A stretch of 64,000 nucleotides of DNA, taken from contig NC_083885.1 of assembly GCF_032452875.1 (NCBI RefSeq), positions 31,723,925 to 31,787,924 of the forward strand. The letters are read 5' to 3'. Every line of letters starts with the position of its first letter. Positions within the stretch are counted from its first letter, which is position 1. Of the stretch, positions 21,347-34,433 are shown in pieces. The stretch is from Bos javanicus. Lineage: Eukaryota; Chordata; Mammalia; Artiodactyla; Bovidae. Under the pieces are notes generated by a model, which ran no database searches, was not told the origin of the DNA, and worked only from the letters and a program-made list of their open reading frames with translations. The translations under genes were made by a program, and so were the position numbers.

Positions 21347-21892
21347 CAAAGCAAGCACTCAACCTAGCATATATTTGCCATTCTTGACTTAATATGACAT
21401 CTCTATAAGAAAAGTTCCAGGACAATTTAGAAGAAGGGAAAGGAAAATATTAAGTAATAGGACCAATAAGAGAAGTCGATCTCTAGGTTGTCAAGCAGAA
21501 GACCACTACAAAGTTTCCTGACACTCTCCTCTGAGAACTTTGACAGATGAAAAAAGACATTAAAGGGCAAAAGTCAAGAGCCCAATACCTTTGCAGATTC
21601 TAAGATGCAGAGGTATCCTGCAACACAAAGGGATTTTTCTTCTTTTTTGGTGAGGGGGTGTTAAAGGCTAAAGCCATGCATATATGCCACTTGCTGTATG
21701 TATATAATTAGGAGAATGGCTGTCCTGGGTGTAAATCCCACTTCACCAGTCCTTCTGGAGGGGCCTAACTTCTGAAGGTGTAATCCAGTCCTCTCATGTT
21801 CTGTGAATGTGTGTGCATTTTATGTCAATTTCATTCTTGGTTTGGGATCTTTATACTTGCTGTTTCTTCTTTCTGAAATCTTTCTCCCTATG

Positions 21893-22105
21893 ACCTAGGT
21901 GGTGCTAGTGGTAAAGAACTCGCCTGCCAATTCAGAAGACATGAGATGTGGGTTTGATCCCTGGGTTGTGAAGATTCCTTGGAGAAGGAAATGGCAAACC
22001 CACTCCAGTATTCTTGTCTGGAAAATCCCATAGACAGAGGAGCCTGGGGGCCCAAAGTCCATAGGGTCACAAAGAATCGGACAGGACTGAAGCAACTTAG
22101 CATAC
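21893..22105 (+). mobile_element. Bov-tA SINE
   Basis: Starts ACCTAGGTGGTGCTAGTGG, carries GGTTTGATCCCTGGG and the GAGGAGCCTGGGGG body, and ends in GGACTGAAGCAACTTAGCA, the tail variant common to part of the family. Confidence 0.92.
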
Positions 22106-22132
22106 ATGATCTTTTTAGGTTCAGATTAAATG

Positions 22133-22180
22133 CCACAGAAAAGGGAATCAGGAGTTCCACAGAAAAGGTAATCAGGAGCT
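22133..22180 (+). repeat. 24-bp tandem duplication
   Basis: CCACAGAAAAGG(G/T)AATCAGGAG(T/C)-type unit present twice head to tail (22133-22156 and 22157-22180), two mismatches. Confidence 0.9.
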
Positions 22181-23484
22181 CTCACTTGCCATACTTACTG
22201 ATAAATTCACTGTTGGCTAGACTAGTGCCTGATGGATTCTAAACCCTCAAATATTTGGAAATATGTGAATGTCTATGTGAAAGAGGGACATTAATTTGGA
22301 GGGGACTTCTTAGATTTCAAAGTCTTTTTAACACATGCAAAATTATCCAAAAACCTTAGGAGATTAATATTTTATTGTATGTAATTTTCAATTGAGAAAA
22401 TGAAAGCTCAGATTAGAATACAACATGTCCAAAGTCCCTCAGCAGTTGGGAGCACAAGATTTTTGATTCCGTGATTTTATTGTTTTAAAAACATCAAAGA
22501 AATAGATATTAGGATTTTGTCTAGGTCTGCATCAGATACAACTAATATAATCTTCAATCTGCATCTACTCGATATAGATTGTTAAGAATTAGAAATTTTA
22601 TGACTGATGTCCACATTTTGGTCCTTGCTCTCAAATTTGATAATCTCATCGCCCCTTTGAGTCCTCAGACCCTAAACTATTAAGCACTTATAGTTCCTGA
22701 AATGTATCTTCTATCTCTGATGCTTTTGTAGCTTTATATATATTTCTCCCTCCTTCCAAAATGTGCTTCCTCCCTTTGCCAGCTCTTCAAAGTTCTATTT
22801 CATGATATATTTCTCTAGATAGGTTTTACTGAGCCCAATACCTATTTGTCCCTCATTGATTCCTGTCTGTTGCATCTGGTACCCACTCCTAGTACTGGAT
22901 TTTCATGCTTTATTTTGCTCAGGTGCCTACCTGATCTTCTCACTAGATAGAATTCATGCATTAGATATCTGTGAACACACAGCACCTAGCAATTTATGTT
23001 AAAAGATTGATTTGGGGAGCATGACAAAAGTCCAAAATGTGATTATGCTATGCGGTATGAAAGGACTTTTTTCCTAAGTATATAGAGAAACAGAATCATT
23101 CTCAACAACTGAAGGAAGAAATCTAACACATCCCTATTGAGTAACAGAGGGAAAAAAAAAAAACCCCGAATGCTGTAAAATAGAAAAATATGCAAGTTAT
23201 AAAGTAGTAACTAACCTCCTCATATGTGTGCCCAACAGCAATCTTCCACAAGGGTCAGGCAATTTGCAATGAAGATGAAGTTTAGGACATAAAAGGAAGA
23301 GAGAGAGATCTCACAAAAGCTCAGTTTCACAAACACCTTTGGGTATTTCCAACCAACACAGGTTCTTAACATACACATTTTAAATTTTTTATTGCTCTCT
23401 TCTAAAAACAGAAATGGCTTTAAAAAGTACTTGCAAGAAGAAAATGCACTCATCTCTTATTTTAAGCAGGGTTATAATGGGGAG
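22181..23484. other. Intergenic with a MIR relic
   Basis: No gene recognised. About 22340-22465 resembles a plus-strand MIR ('gaaaatgaaagctcag', 'ccctcagcagttggg'). Remaining sequence is unassigned. Confidence 0.4.
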
Positions 23485-23492
23485 CCTTATTT

Positions 23493-23702
23493 ATTATGCA
23501 TGCATGCGTGCTCAGTCGTGCCTGACTCTGTGTGGCCCCATGGACTGTAGCCCACCAGGCTCCTCTGTTGGTGGGATTTCTCAAGCAAGAATTCTGGAGA
23601 GGGTTTTCATTTCCTGCTCCAGGGTATCTTCCTGACCCAGGGACTGAACGTGTATCTCTTGTGTCTCCTGCATAGGTAGGCAGATTCTTTACCACTACAC
23701 CA
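23493..23702 (-). mobile_element. Bov-tA SINE
   Basis: Minus-strand element with head near 23700 (GTGGTGTAGTGGTAAAGAAT) and tail near 23505 (CTGAGCACGCATGC). Its flank ATTATTTA is shared with the next SINE. Confidence 0.9.
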
Positions 23703-23950
23703 CCATTATTTAGGTGCTTTCTGGTGACTCAACGGTAAAGAATCTGCCTGCAATGCAAGAGGCTTGGGTTGGATTCCTGGGTTGGGAAGGCCCCTGGAGA
23801 AGGAAATGGTTACCCACTCCAATATTTACGCCTGGAGAATTCCATGGACTGAGGAGCCTGGAGGGCTATATTCCACAGGGTCGCAAACGGTCGGACACCG
23901 GTGAGCAACACACACACATACACCCTCACAAACACACACCCCATTATTTA
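23703..23950 (+). mobile_element. Bov-tA SINE with perfect 10-bp target duplication
   Basis: Head GGTGCTTTCTGGTGACTCA at about 23713; tail GGTGAGCAACACACACACA followed by a CA-rich stretch. CCATTATTTA at 23703-23712 and again at 23941-23950. Confidence 0.92.
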
Positions 23951-26900
23951 TTACAGTTATGGCTTAAATACATACACTGGAAATCTATAGCAAAACTAGA
24001 GAGAGAAGGGTGTGCAAAACTCAATGGCAAAGAAGATATTCTGAGTTCATCTGAATTCATATCACAGAGAAAAGGGGAAAGAGACAAACATAAAATCATA
24101 TTTGGTTGAGTGATATATCAAGCAATCCTGGGTCAAAACACTAAACAATACTTACAACTCATACAAACAACCCGATTCTGTAAATTTCTTTCTAAATTGG
24201 AGAGCAGATTCCTGCAGGCTTTGAAAGAGAATTCTTTTCTAAATTACTGGGCAATTTTCTCCACTCCAATTGAGCTATATAATCAAACATGGTCAAAACA
24301 TTGTACTAGGAAGCATAATATAAAATGATTTCAACAAAACCATGACTTTATGGACCCATCGCTGTAGAGAGGGGTCAGGAATGAAAATGGCGAAAGCACG
24401 AGCTGGACTTTAGCTGGGTTTTAGTTGAGAAAAAATCCACTGTTGCACTCTATTCACGAAGCTTTCAAATTATTGTGAGTAATTGAAAATACATTGTAAG
24501 TTGTATATTTTACCATATTAGACCCTTAGAAATCTGAGCCCATAGTGAGATGTGATTCACATGCTCTTATTTCTTACCCTACAGCTAATTAGAACAAAAT
24601 GAGATCCATGAAACTGAGCAGATTAGTACATCCAAAATGTCTTTCATAGTAAAGATTTAAATTCCGCTTCCCACATGCTTAGAACTGAAATAATACTTCC
24701 CTCTGGATGTATTTTGTTTGATGTCAGCCGTCTAAAAAACTAAAGTGCAGAATTCACCTCTACCCTCACAAAGTACGACAACTGACTTTCAGAAAAAGTA
24801 TGTGCTTGTTTCAATGCAAACCTAGTATATAAACAATTGTTGTTGTTAAAAATGTCTGCTTGTTCCTAACTCTGCTGTTTATGAGATTGGGTAGTTCTTC
24901 TGTTTTAGCATCCAGAAATGGGAGAGAATTCCAAATTAAACCCCTTCACAATTGCTTGGCCTGATATCCACATAGGCTTAGCCTTGAATAAGGACAGGAA
25001 GGCCAAGTACTCTTGGCTAAGTAAGTTAAAAAAAAAATGACTTGCTGAAAGCAAGCCTTCTCCCCCATTCACTTGCTCGTCAGGGTAATGCCCCTACTAT
25101 TACATAAATCTGGCTGCTGTCAAGGGCACAGGTTGCTGGACTACACCTGGCAAGTGCGTTACAATAGATAAATTTCCTTCATTCATTCACTGTGTATATT
25201 TTGTGCACCAAGTGCTGGAAAACATTCTAAGCACTGACAATGCAAAGAACAAAGTAGAATTCCTCTGTACTCAGGAAACTTGTATTTATTTTCTGGAAAG
25301 CAGACAATAAAGAACTTCTTAAAAAAAAAACTGTCCCCATAATGATAATTAGAGTTTTACCAACTAGGATGAAGTAGAGAAGAACTTCCTGGGAAGGTAG
25401 GATTTGAGCTAACAACTGAAAGATGAGACAGAGCTAACCAAATGAAGAAGGAAAAATAGAGGTAAGTTAAACAACACCCTGAGCATCGGAAAAAATATTG
25501 TAAAATTTCTGGTCCTATTTTGGGAAGAAAGCCTATAATCAGACAGGCATATATAATATAAGAACACCAAAGCTCCATATAATCTAAAATATTCATTACA
25601 AACAAGTGTTTCTAGGTTCTATTGCCCTTATGAGCCAGAGTCAGAGGTTAGAGATCAGGGCTTGAACAGGGGAAAGGTTTATGAGAGAACCAACTCATAT
25701 GGATCTGAGGTCTTAAAGGCTATGTTCTCAGAGTGAGAGGAAGGCAAATTTGTTTAGAGGGTGTATCTCATATTAACTGTTATTACCAAAATAAAGTAAA
25801 ATTTAAAAATAAAAGACATAAGGAAGAAATAATTGCTTTCAGGAAGAGCTGAAGACCTATCAGGAGCAGGGTGAAACCAATACAAGTATTCGCTCAACTT
25901 TTTGGAAAATGGTTCACAATGTACTGCAGAGTAAGACAATACTAAGGAGTCTTAGGAGAATATTTGACAGTGGATCTTTGCTTACTAGTTCGTGGAATTT
26001 GACAACTTTGGACCATCCTACTAGTGACAACCATGCAGTGATCTCTATAAGGAGAAAGGGTGATTTTAGTACACTTATGAATTATTGTGATTATCATTCC
26101 AAAACCCAGGTAAGGGACCAAAAGAAGAGAGGGGTTGAGAACTTGCTCAATGTGATAAAGCCAATTAATAGTAGAACTGTGATAAAACCTCAGGCAGACT
26201 GGCAATGAGTCCAAGTTCTTAAACGTATTCCAGAAAACTGAGTCAAGAAACGAATGAATTAATGAATATTTGGGAATGATGAAGCACACAATCCTGAGGC
26301 CATTAAACTATGTGGATTACATTATTATAAAAGAGATACATGTACAGGCCAGTGATTCTTAACTTTCCCAATCATAATTTTGTCAGTTTTCCAAGAGGGC
26401 ATTTCTCATTGTCTAGGTATATCTTTGGCCTTCTCACCTGAGGTCAGGGGCCAGTTACTGGCGTAGAATGGTAGAGGGAAGGGAAGCTGCTAACATTCTA
26501 CACAGTGAATAGGCTAGTATTTCATAACAAATAATTGACTACAATGCCAATTATACAGCTGTTGAGGAATCTTGTTCTAAACCTTCTATAAATCACCCTA
26601 ACTGTCCTGAATCTCAGATTCCTCATTTACTAAGAAGGAAGAGCCACATCTACACAGTGGTAATTTAAAAAAATAAAAAAAAAAGATAGATCATGACATC
26701 TATAATAATGCCTGGCACATGGTTAAAAGCTTTAACATTTTAGATTTAAGCAGGCAAATTACATGTTTGTTTTATCGCAAATGGCATTTTAGAAAGATCA
26801 TTCTAATAGAAATGTTAAGAATGAATCAATGGATAAGGTGAAATTTCACAGGTGGAAAGCAATCAGGAAGAGGATAGAAAGTGTGCACATCTGAACTTGG

Positions 26901-27239
26901 GTAAATGCGAGAGGGGTCTTCCAACTCAACTAAAACTACTGACATATCACACGTTAGAATATGAGGCTGTTTTCTGTTTGTTCTGTTGTTGTTGTATTTA
27001 CTCTTGCTACTTCATTTCTTATTATGAACCTGAAGAGAATACCAATTGAAACCTTCTTTGCAAACAATGATGCTTCATTTCTTTTGGCTAAAAACATTTT
27101 AATCTATTAAATGAATTATATGTTCACAAATCAGACTGTCATCTTCAGGTGAATTGTGTGTTTATGCGCACACACACACACACGCACGCACACACACGCA
27201 AATCCAATTTGAAGTTGTGATTTATTATTTGAAAGGTGT
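23951..27239. other. Intergenic with L2 and MIR relics
   Basis: No gene recognised over 3.3 kb. About 25175-25445 looks like an L2-type 3' fragment ('ttcattcattcactg', 'gcagacaataaag', 'gatttgagctaacaactgaaagatgag'). About 26560-26730 resembles a minus-strand MIR ('ctcagattcctcatttact', 'aatgcctggcacatgg'). Confidence 0.45.
27167..27200. repeat. (CA)n / CGCA microsatellite
   Basis: Imperfect CA run with interspersed GCAC units. Confidence 0.93.
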
Positions 27240-27960
27240 AGGTTTCACATGAGAAATTTCATCATCTGAAATTGCCTTGTCGTTGAGGATAATAAGAATT
27301 AAATTCAGCTGCTGAAAGGAACAAAGACAAATATTGAAAGATGGGAGACTTTTCTAATCCACTGCAGAACTGTAGAGTCCTCTGTGAGATTAGACTGAGG
27401 CACCATTTGCAGAAATCACTAACTGTTTCAGTTTATTAAAAGATTAAGAGTAAATCTATTTGGGTAATATGTGCTTTGCAAGACAAGAAATTTCTTCCAA
27501 ATCGATGCTTTTGCTTTTTCATTTCCTCTCAACTCACTGAGAGGCAATCAACATGGGAGTAGCTCTGATCACACTAAGAAACCATTCTGATCTTCATTAG
27601 TGCAGGGTCGATGCAAGAAACTTTATTTCACATTAAAATCTAGAGGTGGTTCCCGTAGATTTAAAACCCTTTTCTGTTTTAACACATCAAGCCTCCGGAT
27701 TTCATAATCCCCATAATTAATACACTACCACGCACACAACTTTCAAAACAGGGTTCTGCAATTTGCAAATAGAAGCTGCATGTTTGAAAATCGATAAATA
27801 GATATTTGTCTTCAATTTTCTTTTTTTTCCTCTTCTTTTTGTGGAATTAAGGGAGGCTGGGAATTGACATAATGGTAGGAAATGTCAAGAAAATTACATT
27901 TCCTTAGTCTATAATTTTTATGCCAAAGTCTATAATCTTTGTATACAACATTTTATGAAC
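27240..27960. other. Repeat-poor intergenic block
   Basis: About 720 bp without recognisable repeats, with a less AT-biased middle (27340-27700). No ORF of coding character. Possible conserved noncoding DNA; see findings. Confidence 0.3.
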
Positions 27961-28009
27961 TAAATGAAACATAGGTTGCTTCCCAGTGATTGTTTTTATT
28001 TAGTTATCA

Positions 28010-28210
28010 ATGTACCAATGAATCAATAAAATGTTTCTTGAGCATATGTGCTGGTCATCATGATGGACGCAAAATGCCCAACCAACACAGAGTCTGTTGG
28101 CTCTAGGAGGTCAAAGTCTTGAAGACAAGCAGGTACAGAAACACAAAAATGTAATAATAACTATGTGAGAAGTGCCATGGCTAAAGAAAATACACAGCAC
28201 TGAGATAGCG
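28010..28210 (+). repeat. L2-like fragment
   Basis: 'ccaatgaatcaataaaatgt', 'ggaggtcaaagtcttgaag' and 'gagaagtgccatggctaaag' follow the order of an L2-type 3' region; strongly diverged. Confidence 0.4.
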
Positions 28211-28458
28211 ATGATGAGGGACTCTCAGCCTGTCTTGTGTTAAATGACTCTGAGAAAGTTCTAATATAGCAATGACCCGTTTCGAATTGGTTATGGTCAA
28301 AATATGAAGAGACAATTCAGTGCCCGGGTAAATTTTATTTTTTATATAGGAGGTGGGAGGGTTAAAGTGGAATGAGAATGTTCTTTATGTTCCTAGAGAG
28401 TATAGAATTTTATTTCAATAACTAGTACATCAGTTATTCAAAAAACAAGGATGTTTAG

Positions 28459-28486
28459 TTGTGTGTGTGTGTGTGTGTGTGTGTGG
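28459..28486. repeat. (GT)n microsatellite
   Basis: About 13 uninterrupted GT units. Confidence 0.95.
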
Positions 28487-28699
28487 TTGCACGATGTACT
28501 TGCTCTGTCTCGTTTGTGGTGATTTCAGAGTGGCCTTATCTCTCTCCTGATTCATCACGGTTACATAGTAACCTGCTTGAGTACTATTCATACTCTCTGA
28601 AAGTTCTTCATGTTCACTAGAGAGTACGGCTGACCTGTCAGCTCCTAGCTGTCAGCAACCAGCTGCCAGCTATCAGCACTATATTTCTAAATCTATTTT

Positions 28700-28830
28700 C
28701 TCAACACACTGCATGTGATTGAATAATTCCTCTACACAAAGATATTTATATTGTTCTCAGTTTTTGCTCTTGATCATTTGCAATACTGCAGTGAATATCC
28801 ACGTACATACTCAAAGATGAAATTTCTCAG
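28700..28830 (+). repeat. Old L1 3'-UTR-like fragment
   Basis: 'catttgcaatactgcagtg' then 'aatatccacgtacatac' is the decayed form of an L1M 3'-UTR motif; interrupted or ended by the next SINE. Confidence 0.4.
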
Positions 28831-28861
28831 AGGAGCCTGTTGTATATATATATGTTTGTGT

Positions 28862-28988
28862 GCATGCTGTGTGCTAAGTCCCCTCAGTCAGGTCCGACTC
28901 TTTGTGACCCCATGGACTATAACCCAGAAGGCTCTTCTGTCCATGGGATTCTCCAGGCAAGAATGCTGGAGTGGGTTGCCATGTTCCC
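28862..28988 (-). mobile_element. Bov-A SINE fragment
   Basis: One Bov-A unit (minus strand) from GGCAACCCACTCCAGCATTC near 28980 to the GGGACTTAGCACACAGC end near 28865; the tRNA-like head is missing. Confidence 0.88.
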
Positions 28989-31900
28989 CTCATATATCCC
29001 CTCTATGATCATTGCTTTCATTAAATTCTCCTGATTAAATACTTATTTAGATGCTAAATTTCTCCATAGAGTTTTTCTTTTCTGTGAATTACTTATCCCT
29101 TTATCTAAATTTCCTCCGCTTATATTTCTCCATACTAATGTTTAAACAGTAGTTCCTATATTTTATGGAAGCAAATCAGTTGCTGGTAATTAACATCTCC
29201 ATTTAGTATGCTAATTATTTTTAAGTTATTTTATATTCTTTTTCAGAGATTTTCTTTGATGAAGGCACTTGGATTAAAATAAGTAAGATCTAGAAAAAAA
29301 AGTGGAAATCTAAAAAAAAGAGTGTTAAGGGAAAACATGGCACAATTTACATAGATACATAAACCAATAGATATTCTATTTAGTCTTGAGGTTTAATTTA
29401 GATTTCTGCTTTTTACTTCTATGAAGCTTATCAGATAAAATTTAGTCCATGACATTATAATGAACTCTGCCCATGACCCTATGTATATTTCTTTCAACAC
29501 TTTCCACTGATTTATCTACTATAGTGGAAATGATCTCTAGCTTTAAAAATAATGTATTCCACATCTTCACAATAGAAGGGAAGATACAGCTGAGTTTTTC
29601 TTTTCCAGTATTTTGGATATGGAGTGTATGCTGAAGAAACATTTATTGAATAACATGAAAATTGTTGAAATGTTAATATCCCTTATTTGAAATTCTTTTG
29701 AATGTTATTTCCTTTTGAAATCACTTCAGTGGACAGATAGAATTTTCCTGTACACATTTTTTCATTTAGAAGAAGCTCACCTTAGACTTCAAAGTCAGTG
29801 CAGTCTGGTCTTTGAACCTAACTGTATCACTCTCAGCAATATAACCTTGAAAAGTAAATAGGCTTTTTAATATTCAGTTTCCTCATCTATGAAAATGGGG
29901 AACTGATATCGTAAAATTATAGTATATGCTCTTTATATGGCAGTGCAAGGAAGCTCTAAGTAAATATCTTGTCTTCTTGGGAAACATGTGCCACTGATAT
30001 CTATGACTATTGTGCTTAGGCAGGACTAAACTTGTAAACTTTGTTTAAAAGTATTTTTTCCAGCTCTTACTATAAGAGGTCACAGCTCAGGAAAACTGGA
30101 TGGAGAGAAAAATTTATACTATTGCTTATAAACACTACCTTTGAAATCTACTGCTTAAACAGTTGAACAAAATAATGTTTTTCAGAGAAATTAAATTTTA
30201 AGAAATATTAATCTATTTTCTGATTAAAACATTTTTTTCAGTGTGGTTGATGTCCCTTTCCCCTTACAAAACTCCAGTATTATTTAGACATTCTGTGCCT
30301 TCACTTTATCTCAGATAAAGTGAACTAACCTCCTCTTTAATTTAGAGTTGTCTAATTCTTCTAAGTTGATCATGGAAAAGCCCCTTCTCTTTGTTAGTAG
30401 AGCTGATTACATAGCCCAGTGTTGATCAGTGCGAAGTAAGATGAGGCCTAGATGTGGGCTTATGGTAAAGGATTTAATTTCTTTTAAAACTAGACACATG
30501 ACAGAGGAGATTGCTCTTCCACTCTCGGTCACTGAAATGCTGCATGTGATTTATAAAACCTTGCAACCAAGAGGCCACCCACTGTAGAGAGCTAACCAGA
30601 GAAAAAAGCTCCAGTGTTAAGGAAAGAAAATCATGGGCTGCTGAAAACATATGAGATAATTCACCTTTGAGCTCCCATTCTTTAAAGTCATGATGTGAGC
30701 TAACAGTTCGGTATTGTTGATTTCTATCATACTGGAGTTTTCTGATACTTGTAATCACAACCATTTAAACTGTTTATAAAATGGATATTTTTTAACACTA
30801 TTTTCATTCATTCATCTAATCAATGGGTAACCGTTGAATATCAACTATGTCCCAGGAACCACGTCTGGCCTAGGGATTCAAATGAGGACAAGACAATAAG
30901 ATCACTCCCCTTGTGCATGATGTAGGATTGAGTCTAATGTTTCTAACAATTGCTTCTATTAAACCCAAGAAGTAAATAGCTCATGAGCTGATAAGCTGAT
31001 GTGTTAGAAGGAGAATGTGTTCTCTTCCATCTATCAGAAGAACATGGTTCTACATATAATTACACTCACAATTTACTCTGAGAATAGAGCATCATAGTAA
31101 TTGTGACAGGACAAGACCAGTCACCAAATATGACATGGGACTGTGGGTACTACAAAGTGGGCATTCTGCATTCACTCTTTGAGTTTTAGGTCTAATTTCT
31201 AAAGCTATGTAAACGTATATTGTTGTCATTTTGTAGGAAATTGGTAGTATCTAATTATACTTGATATGTACACTTCAGTAATAGGAGTTCTATTTATTAG
31301 ATCCTTATAAAACTAACTAAATTAAATGTCTTTTTTCCCTACATGAAATACGGAAATGCTAGTGAGAGGAATATATCTGGAAAGGAGGACATGTCTGGAA
31401 AGCACTGGTATACTATGGAGGGAGGGAAAAGAAGTAGTTACTGTATTTGAGTGCTTATTACATGTCAGACAATTACCTTACTCTCAACATGAGTATGCAT
31501 GTTTATCTTCATTTTGTTATGAGAAAACTGAGATACAAGAAAAAGAAATGATGGCCCTTCAGGCTGGGAACTGAGATTCAGATATGCCAAACTCCATACC
31601 TTCATATTGGGCTGACTCAAAAGTTCCTTAATTTGCAGGGTGCAATAATATTGTTTCATGAGCTGAACTGAAGCTTTACTTTATACTAGCTATGGGGGAA
31701 AATATGAAAAATGATTTCTTATATCCATGAAATCTCAAAGGGCAGATTCAGGCCAAAACCACAAACTAAAATGCCTACGAAGGGCAGCAAGGCATGTGAA
31801 ATGAATATTTGTGAAATACCCAAAACAGTGAGGCAGGGACCTAGGCTAACTGGAGAACACATGTGCCAGTGAATTGTTGCCATGGAAAAATGAAAGCTCA

Positions 31901-32296
31901 CTGTTGCCAGATGTCAACTATTTTGACACAAGCCAGAAATATAGGTTTCTATGTACTACAGTGGACAAGTAATTGAGGTTTACAAGACTGCACATGCAAT
32001 TGAATTCTGATAGGCATACTTAAGAATATATATATGCAGCCAATAATTTTTAGCAAGTATAATTACTACATACAAGGAATTCTTAGTAAAATATTTATTA
32101 AATATGGTAGTAACATTTCAAAAAAACTTCACTGAATGTCATATGCAGTATGAACATAATTTTTAACCTAATTATTGTCATAATTAAATTGAATATCATG
32201 TGTCTTATAAAATTGAGGTAAGGCTAAAAGTCTTTGCAAATTCAGTTTTCTATTATTTCCACTCAGAGAAGTTTATGAGGTAATACTGCATATTTA
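28989..32296. other. Intergenic with MIR, L2 and a possible mariner end
   Basis: No gene recognised over 3.3 kb. About 29790-29970 resembles a minus-strand MIR ('cagtttcctcatctatgaaaatgggg', shortened here). About 30800-30920 is L2-like ('cattcattcatctaatcaatg'). About 31440-31610 resembles a plus-strand MIR ('gtgcttattacatgtcaga', 'gagaaaactgagatac'). At 31605-31630 'attgggctgactcaaaagttcc' recalls a mariner terminal end. All diverged. Confidence 0.4.
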
Positions 32297-32543
32297 TTCA
32301 GTTCAGTTCAGTTCAGTCACTCAGTCATGTCCAACTCTTTGCGACCCCATGAATTGCAGCATGCCAGGCCTCCCTGTCCATCGCCAACTCCTGGAGTTTA
32401 CCCAAACTCATGTCCATCGAGTCAGTGATGCCAGCCAGCCATCTCATCCTCTGTCGTCCCCTTCTCCTCCTGCCTCCAATCCCTCCCAGCATCAGGGTCT
32501 TTTCCAATGAGTCAACTCTTCGCATGAGGTGGCCAAAGTATTA
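32297..32543 (-). mobile_element. BovB LINE 3' end, reverse orientation
   Basis: Plus strand starts TTCAGTTCAGTTCAG (reverse complement of the BovB tail). The minus strand encodes MRRVDSLEKTLMLGGIGG and RMRWLAGITDSMDMSL, the extreme C-terminus of the BovB protein; 66 codons remain open. 5' truncated at about 32543. Confidence 0.93.
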
Positions 32544-32639
32544 GAAACATATCAAGTAATTGCTAGCACTGGCCATGATTAACACTAGAAGTTAATATTG
32601 TGTCTTGTGATGAGCATAATCTTAATTTTTCACATTTTA

Positions 32640-33180
32640 TTTGGAAGTATATTAAAATTATTTTATACTTACAGAAATGTAGCAAAAATGATATCAAGGA
32701 CTTAAGTATACTTTTCTCCAGTTTCTCTTTCCCTTCCACTAACTCTGCTCTCTGTTTATCTCTCCCTCTCACTGCCCCCCAACATTCTCATGCACATTAT
32801 TTTTTTCTGAATCACTTGAAAATACATTAAATACACAATGTCACTTTATATCTAAGAAATTCAGAGTGTATTTTCTAATAATAATTATATTCTTTTAACC
32901 ATAGGATTATCAAAATCAGAATATTAATACTGATATAGTAATATCATCCAATCTACAAGCCTTATTCAAATTTTGCCATTTGTCTCCCTATTGCCTTTAT
33001 TGCAAAATAAAAAGAATTTGGCCTGTTATCAATCTGAAGATCATGAGATGTATTTGTCATATCACTAATGTTCTCAACCTGAAATTTTCCTCAGTCTGTC
33101 TTGGTTCTTCATTATCTTGATATTCTTAAAAATACAAATATTTATTTCAGAATATCAAAGAAAACCAGACTGTGAGATAT
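32640..33180 (+). repeat. Old L1 3'-UTR fragment
   Basis: Order of decayed motifs: 'tttctgaatcacttgaaa', 'cttattcaaattttgccatt', 'ttcctcagtctgtcttgg', 'atcttgatattcttaaaa'. This matches a remembered L1M-type 3' UTR. A BovB 3' end follows at 33196. Confidence 0.5.
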
Positions 33181-33195
33181 TTTTTAAATCGGTTA

Positions 33196-33388
33196 AGATC
33201 CTTATGCTGGGGAAGATTGAAGGCAGGAGGAGAAGGGGACAACAGAGGATGAGATGGTTGGATGGCATCACTGACTTAATGCACATGAGTTTGAGCAAAC
33301 TCCAGGAGATGGTGAAGGACAGGGAAGCCTGGTGTGCTGCAGTCCATGGGGTTGCAAAGAGTAGGACACAACTGAGCAACTGATCATC
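33196..33388 (+). mobile_element. BovB LINE 3' end, ~190 bp
   Basis: Starts in the LMLGKIEGRRRRG block and ends ACTGAGCAACTGATCATCAA. Plus-strand C-terminal coding sequence (MRWLDGITDLMHMSLSKLQE) is still open. Confidence 0.92.
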
Positions 33389-34309
33389 AACAACAAATTC
33401 AACAAGCTGAATGTATTAATATTTTATTCTATGATTAAAACTTTTGGGTTCTATTTATGTATACTTTTCTTACCCCCAAAACAAAGATATTCTCCTATAT
33501 TTAGAAATTTTATTTATTTACCTGTTTTTTAATCTTTCAATTTAGATTAACAATTTATCTGGAATTGTGTTTTTGTGTATGGTATATTATAAAAGTCAGG
33601 ATTGAATTTTTATTTTATATATGTATATACACATATATGTATATATACATGTTATACAGAAGTGTGTGTGCATACTGAGTGGATATATGTGTATATATAT
33701 ATATATGTTTGAATTGTTAGATGGATGGTGGGTATACATGGAATTGTGTATACATAATTTAACAACATTTATTGAAAAGAGCATAGTCAAAAACTTAATG
33801 AAATATCAATTGCATACATGGAATACATCCATCTCATCAATATTTTCAAATTTAACAACATAAAATTGTTACTGCCTTTATATTATTAAGCATTCATTAA
33901 CTACATACCTGGAGCAATGACTTCTGTTCACGGTTGTCTTCCATTTTTATTTATTTATTTTTTAATGGACTTGTATCAAATATTTATTTAAGTGAATAAT
34001 GAGGGAACTTGGGTTTCAAGGAAATGATAGAAAATCACGCCAAAATGTTTGCTGAGCTAGAGACTAACAGGCTAATTCCTACAGGATAATAAAACCATAA
34101 CCATTGTGTTTGTTTTTTTTTCTACTAGATTGAAATTATTTAAACCTCTACTGGAAAAATCTTTGTAAATTAACATATAATTTCACAATTTGGGCCCTAA
34201 TCAATAGTAAGTAGAAGTCAAACAAAGGCATATCCCTCTAACCAATTAAATACCCTTGCATTAGCCCATTGGACAATGCTCCAGAGTAGCATCAAAAGGA
34301 CTTCCTTCT
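33389..34309. other. Intergenic; TA/TG-rich patch
   Basis: No gene recognised. 33610-33710 is an imperfect TA/TATG/TG low-complexity tract. ORFs here are translations of that tract. Confidence 0.5.
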
Positions 34310-34433
34310 TATTTTATTTATTTATTTTTTGTTGTGCTAAGGCATGTAGGATCTTATTTCCTGACCAGTGATGGAACCCATACCCCTAAGAGTGGCAGTG
34401 CAGTGTCGTAACCATTGGTCTGCCAGAGAAGTT
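34310..34433 (-). mobile_element. CHR-type SINE, short, reverse
   Basis: Begins with the T-rich TTTATTTATTTATT tail and ends TCTGCCAGAGAAGTTTC, the complement of a GGGACTTCCCTGGTGG-type head; B-box-like region near 34370. Diverged. Confidence 0.7.

Noticed and set aside
28840..29034. Possible short gene with TATA-like repeats upstream
   Set aside because: The frame is a Bov-A SINE translation (GPTLCDPMDY phrase seen at every such SINE).
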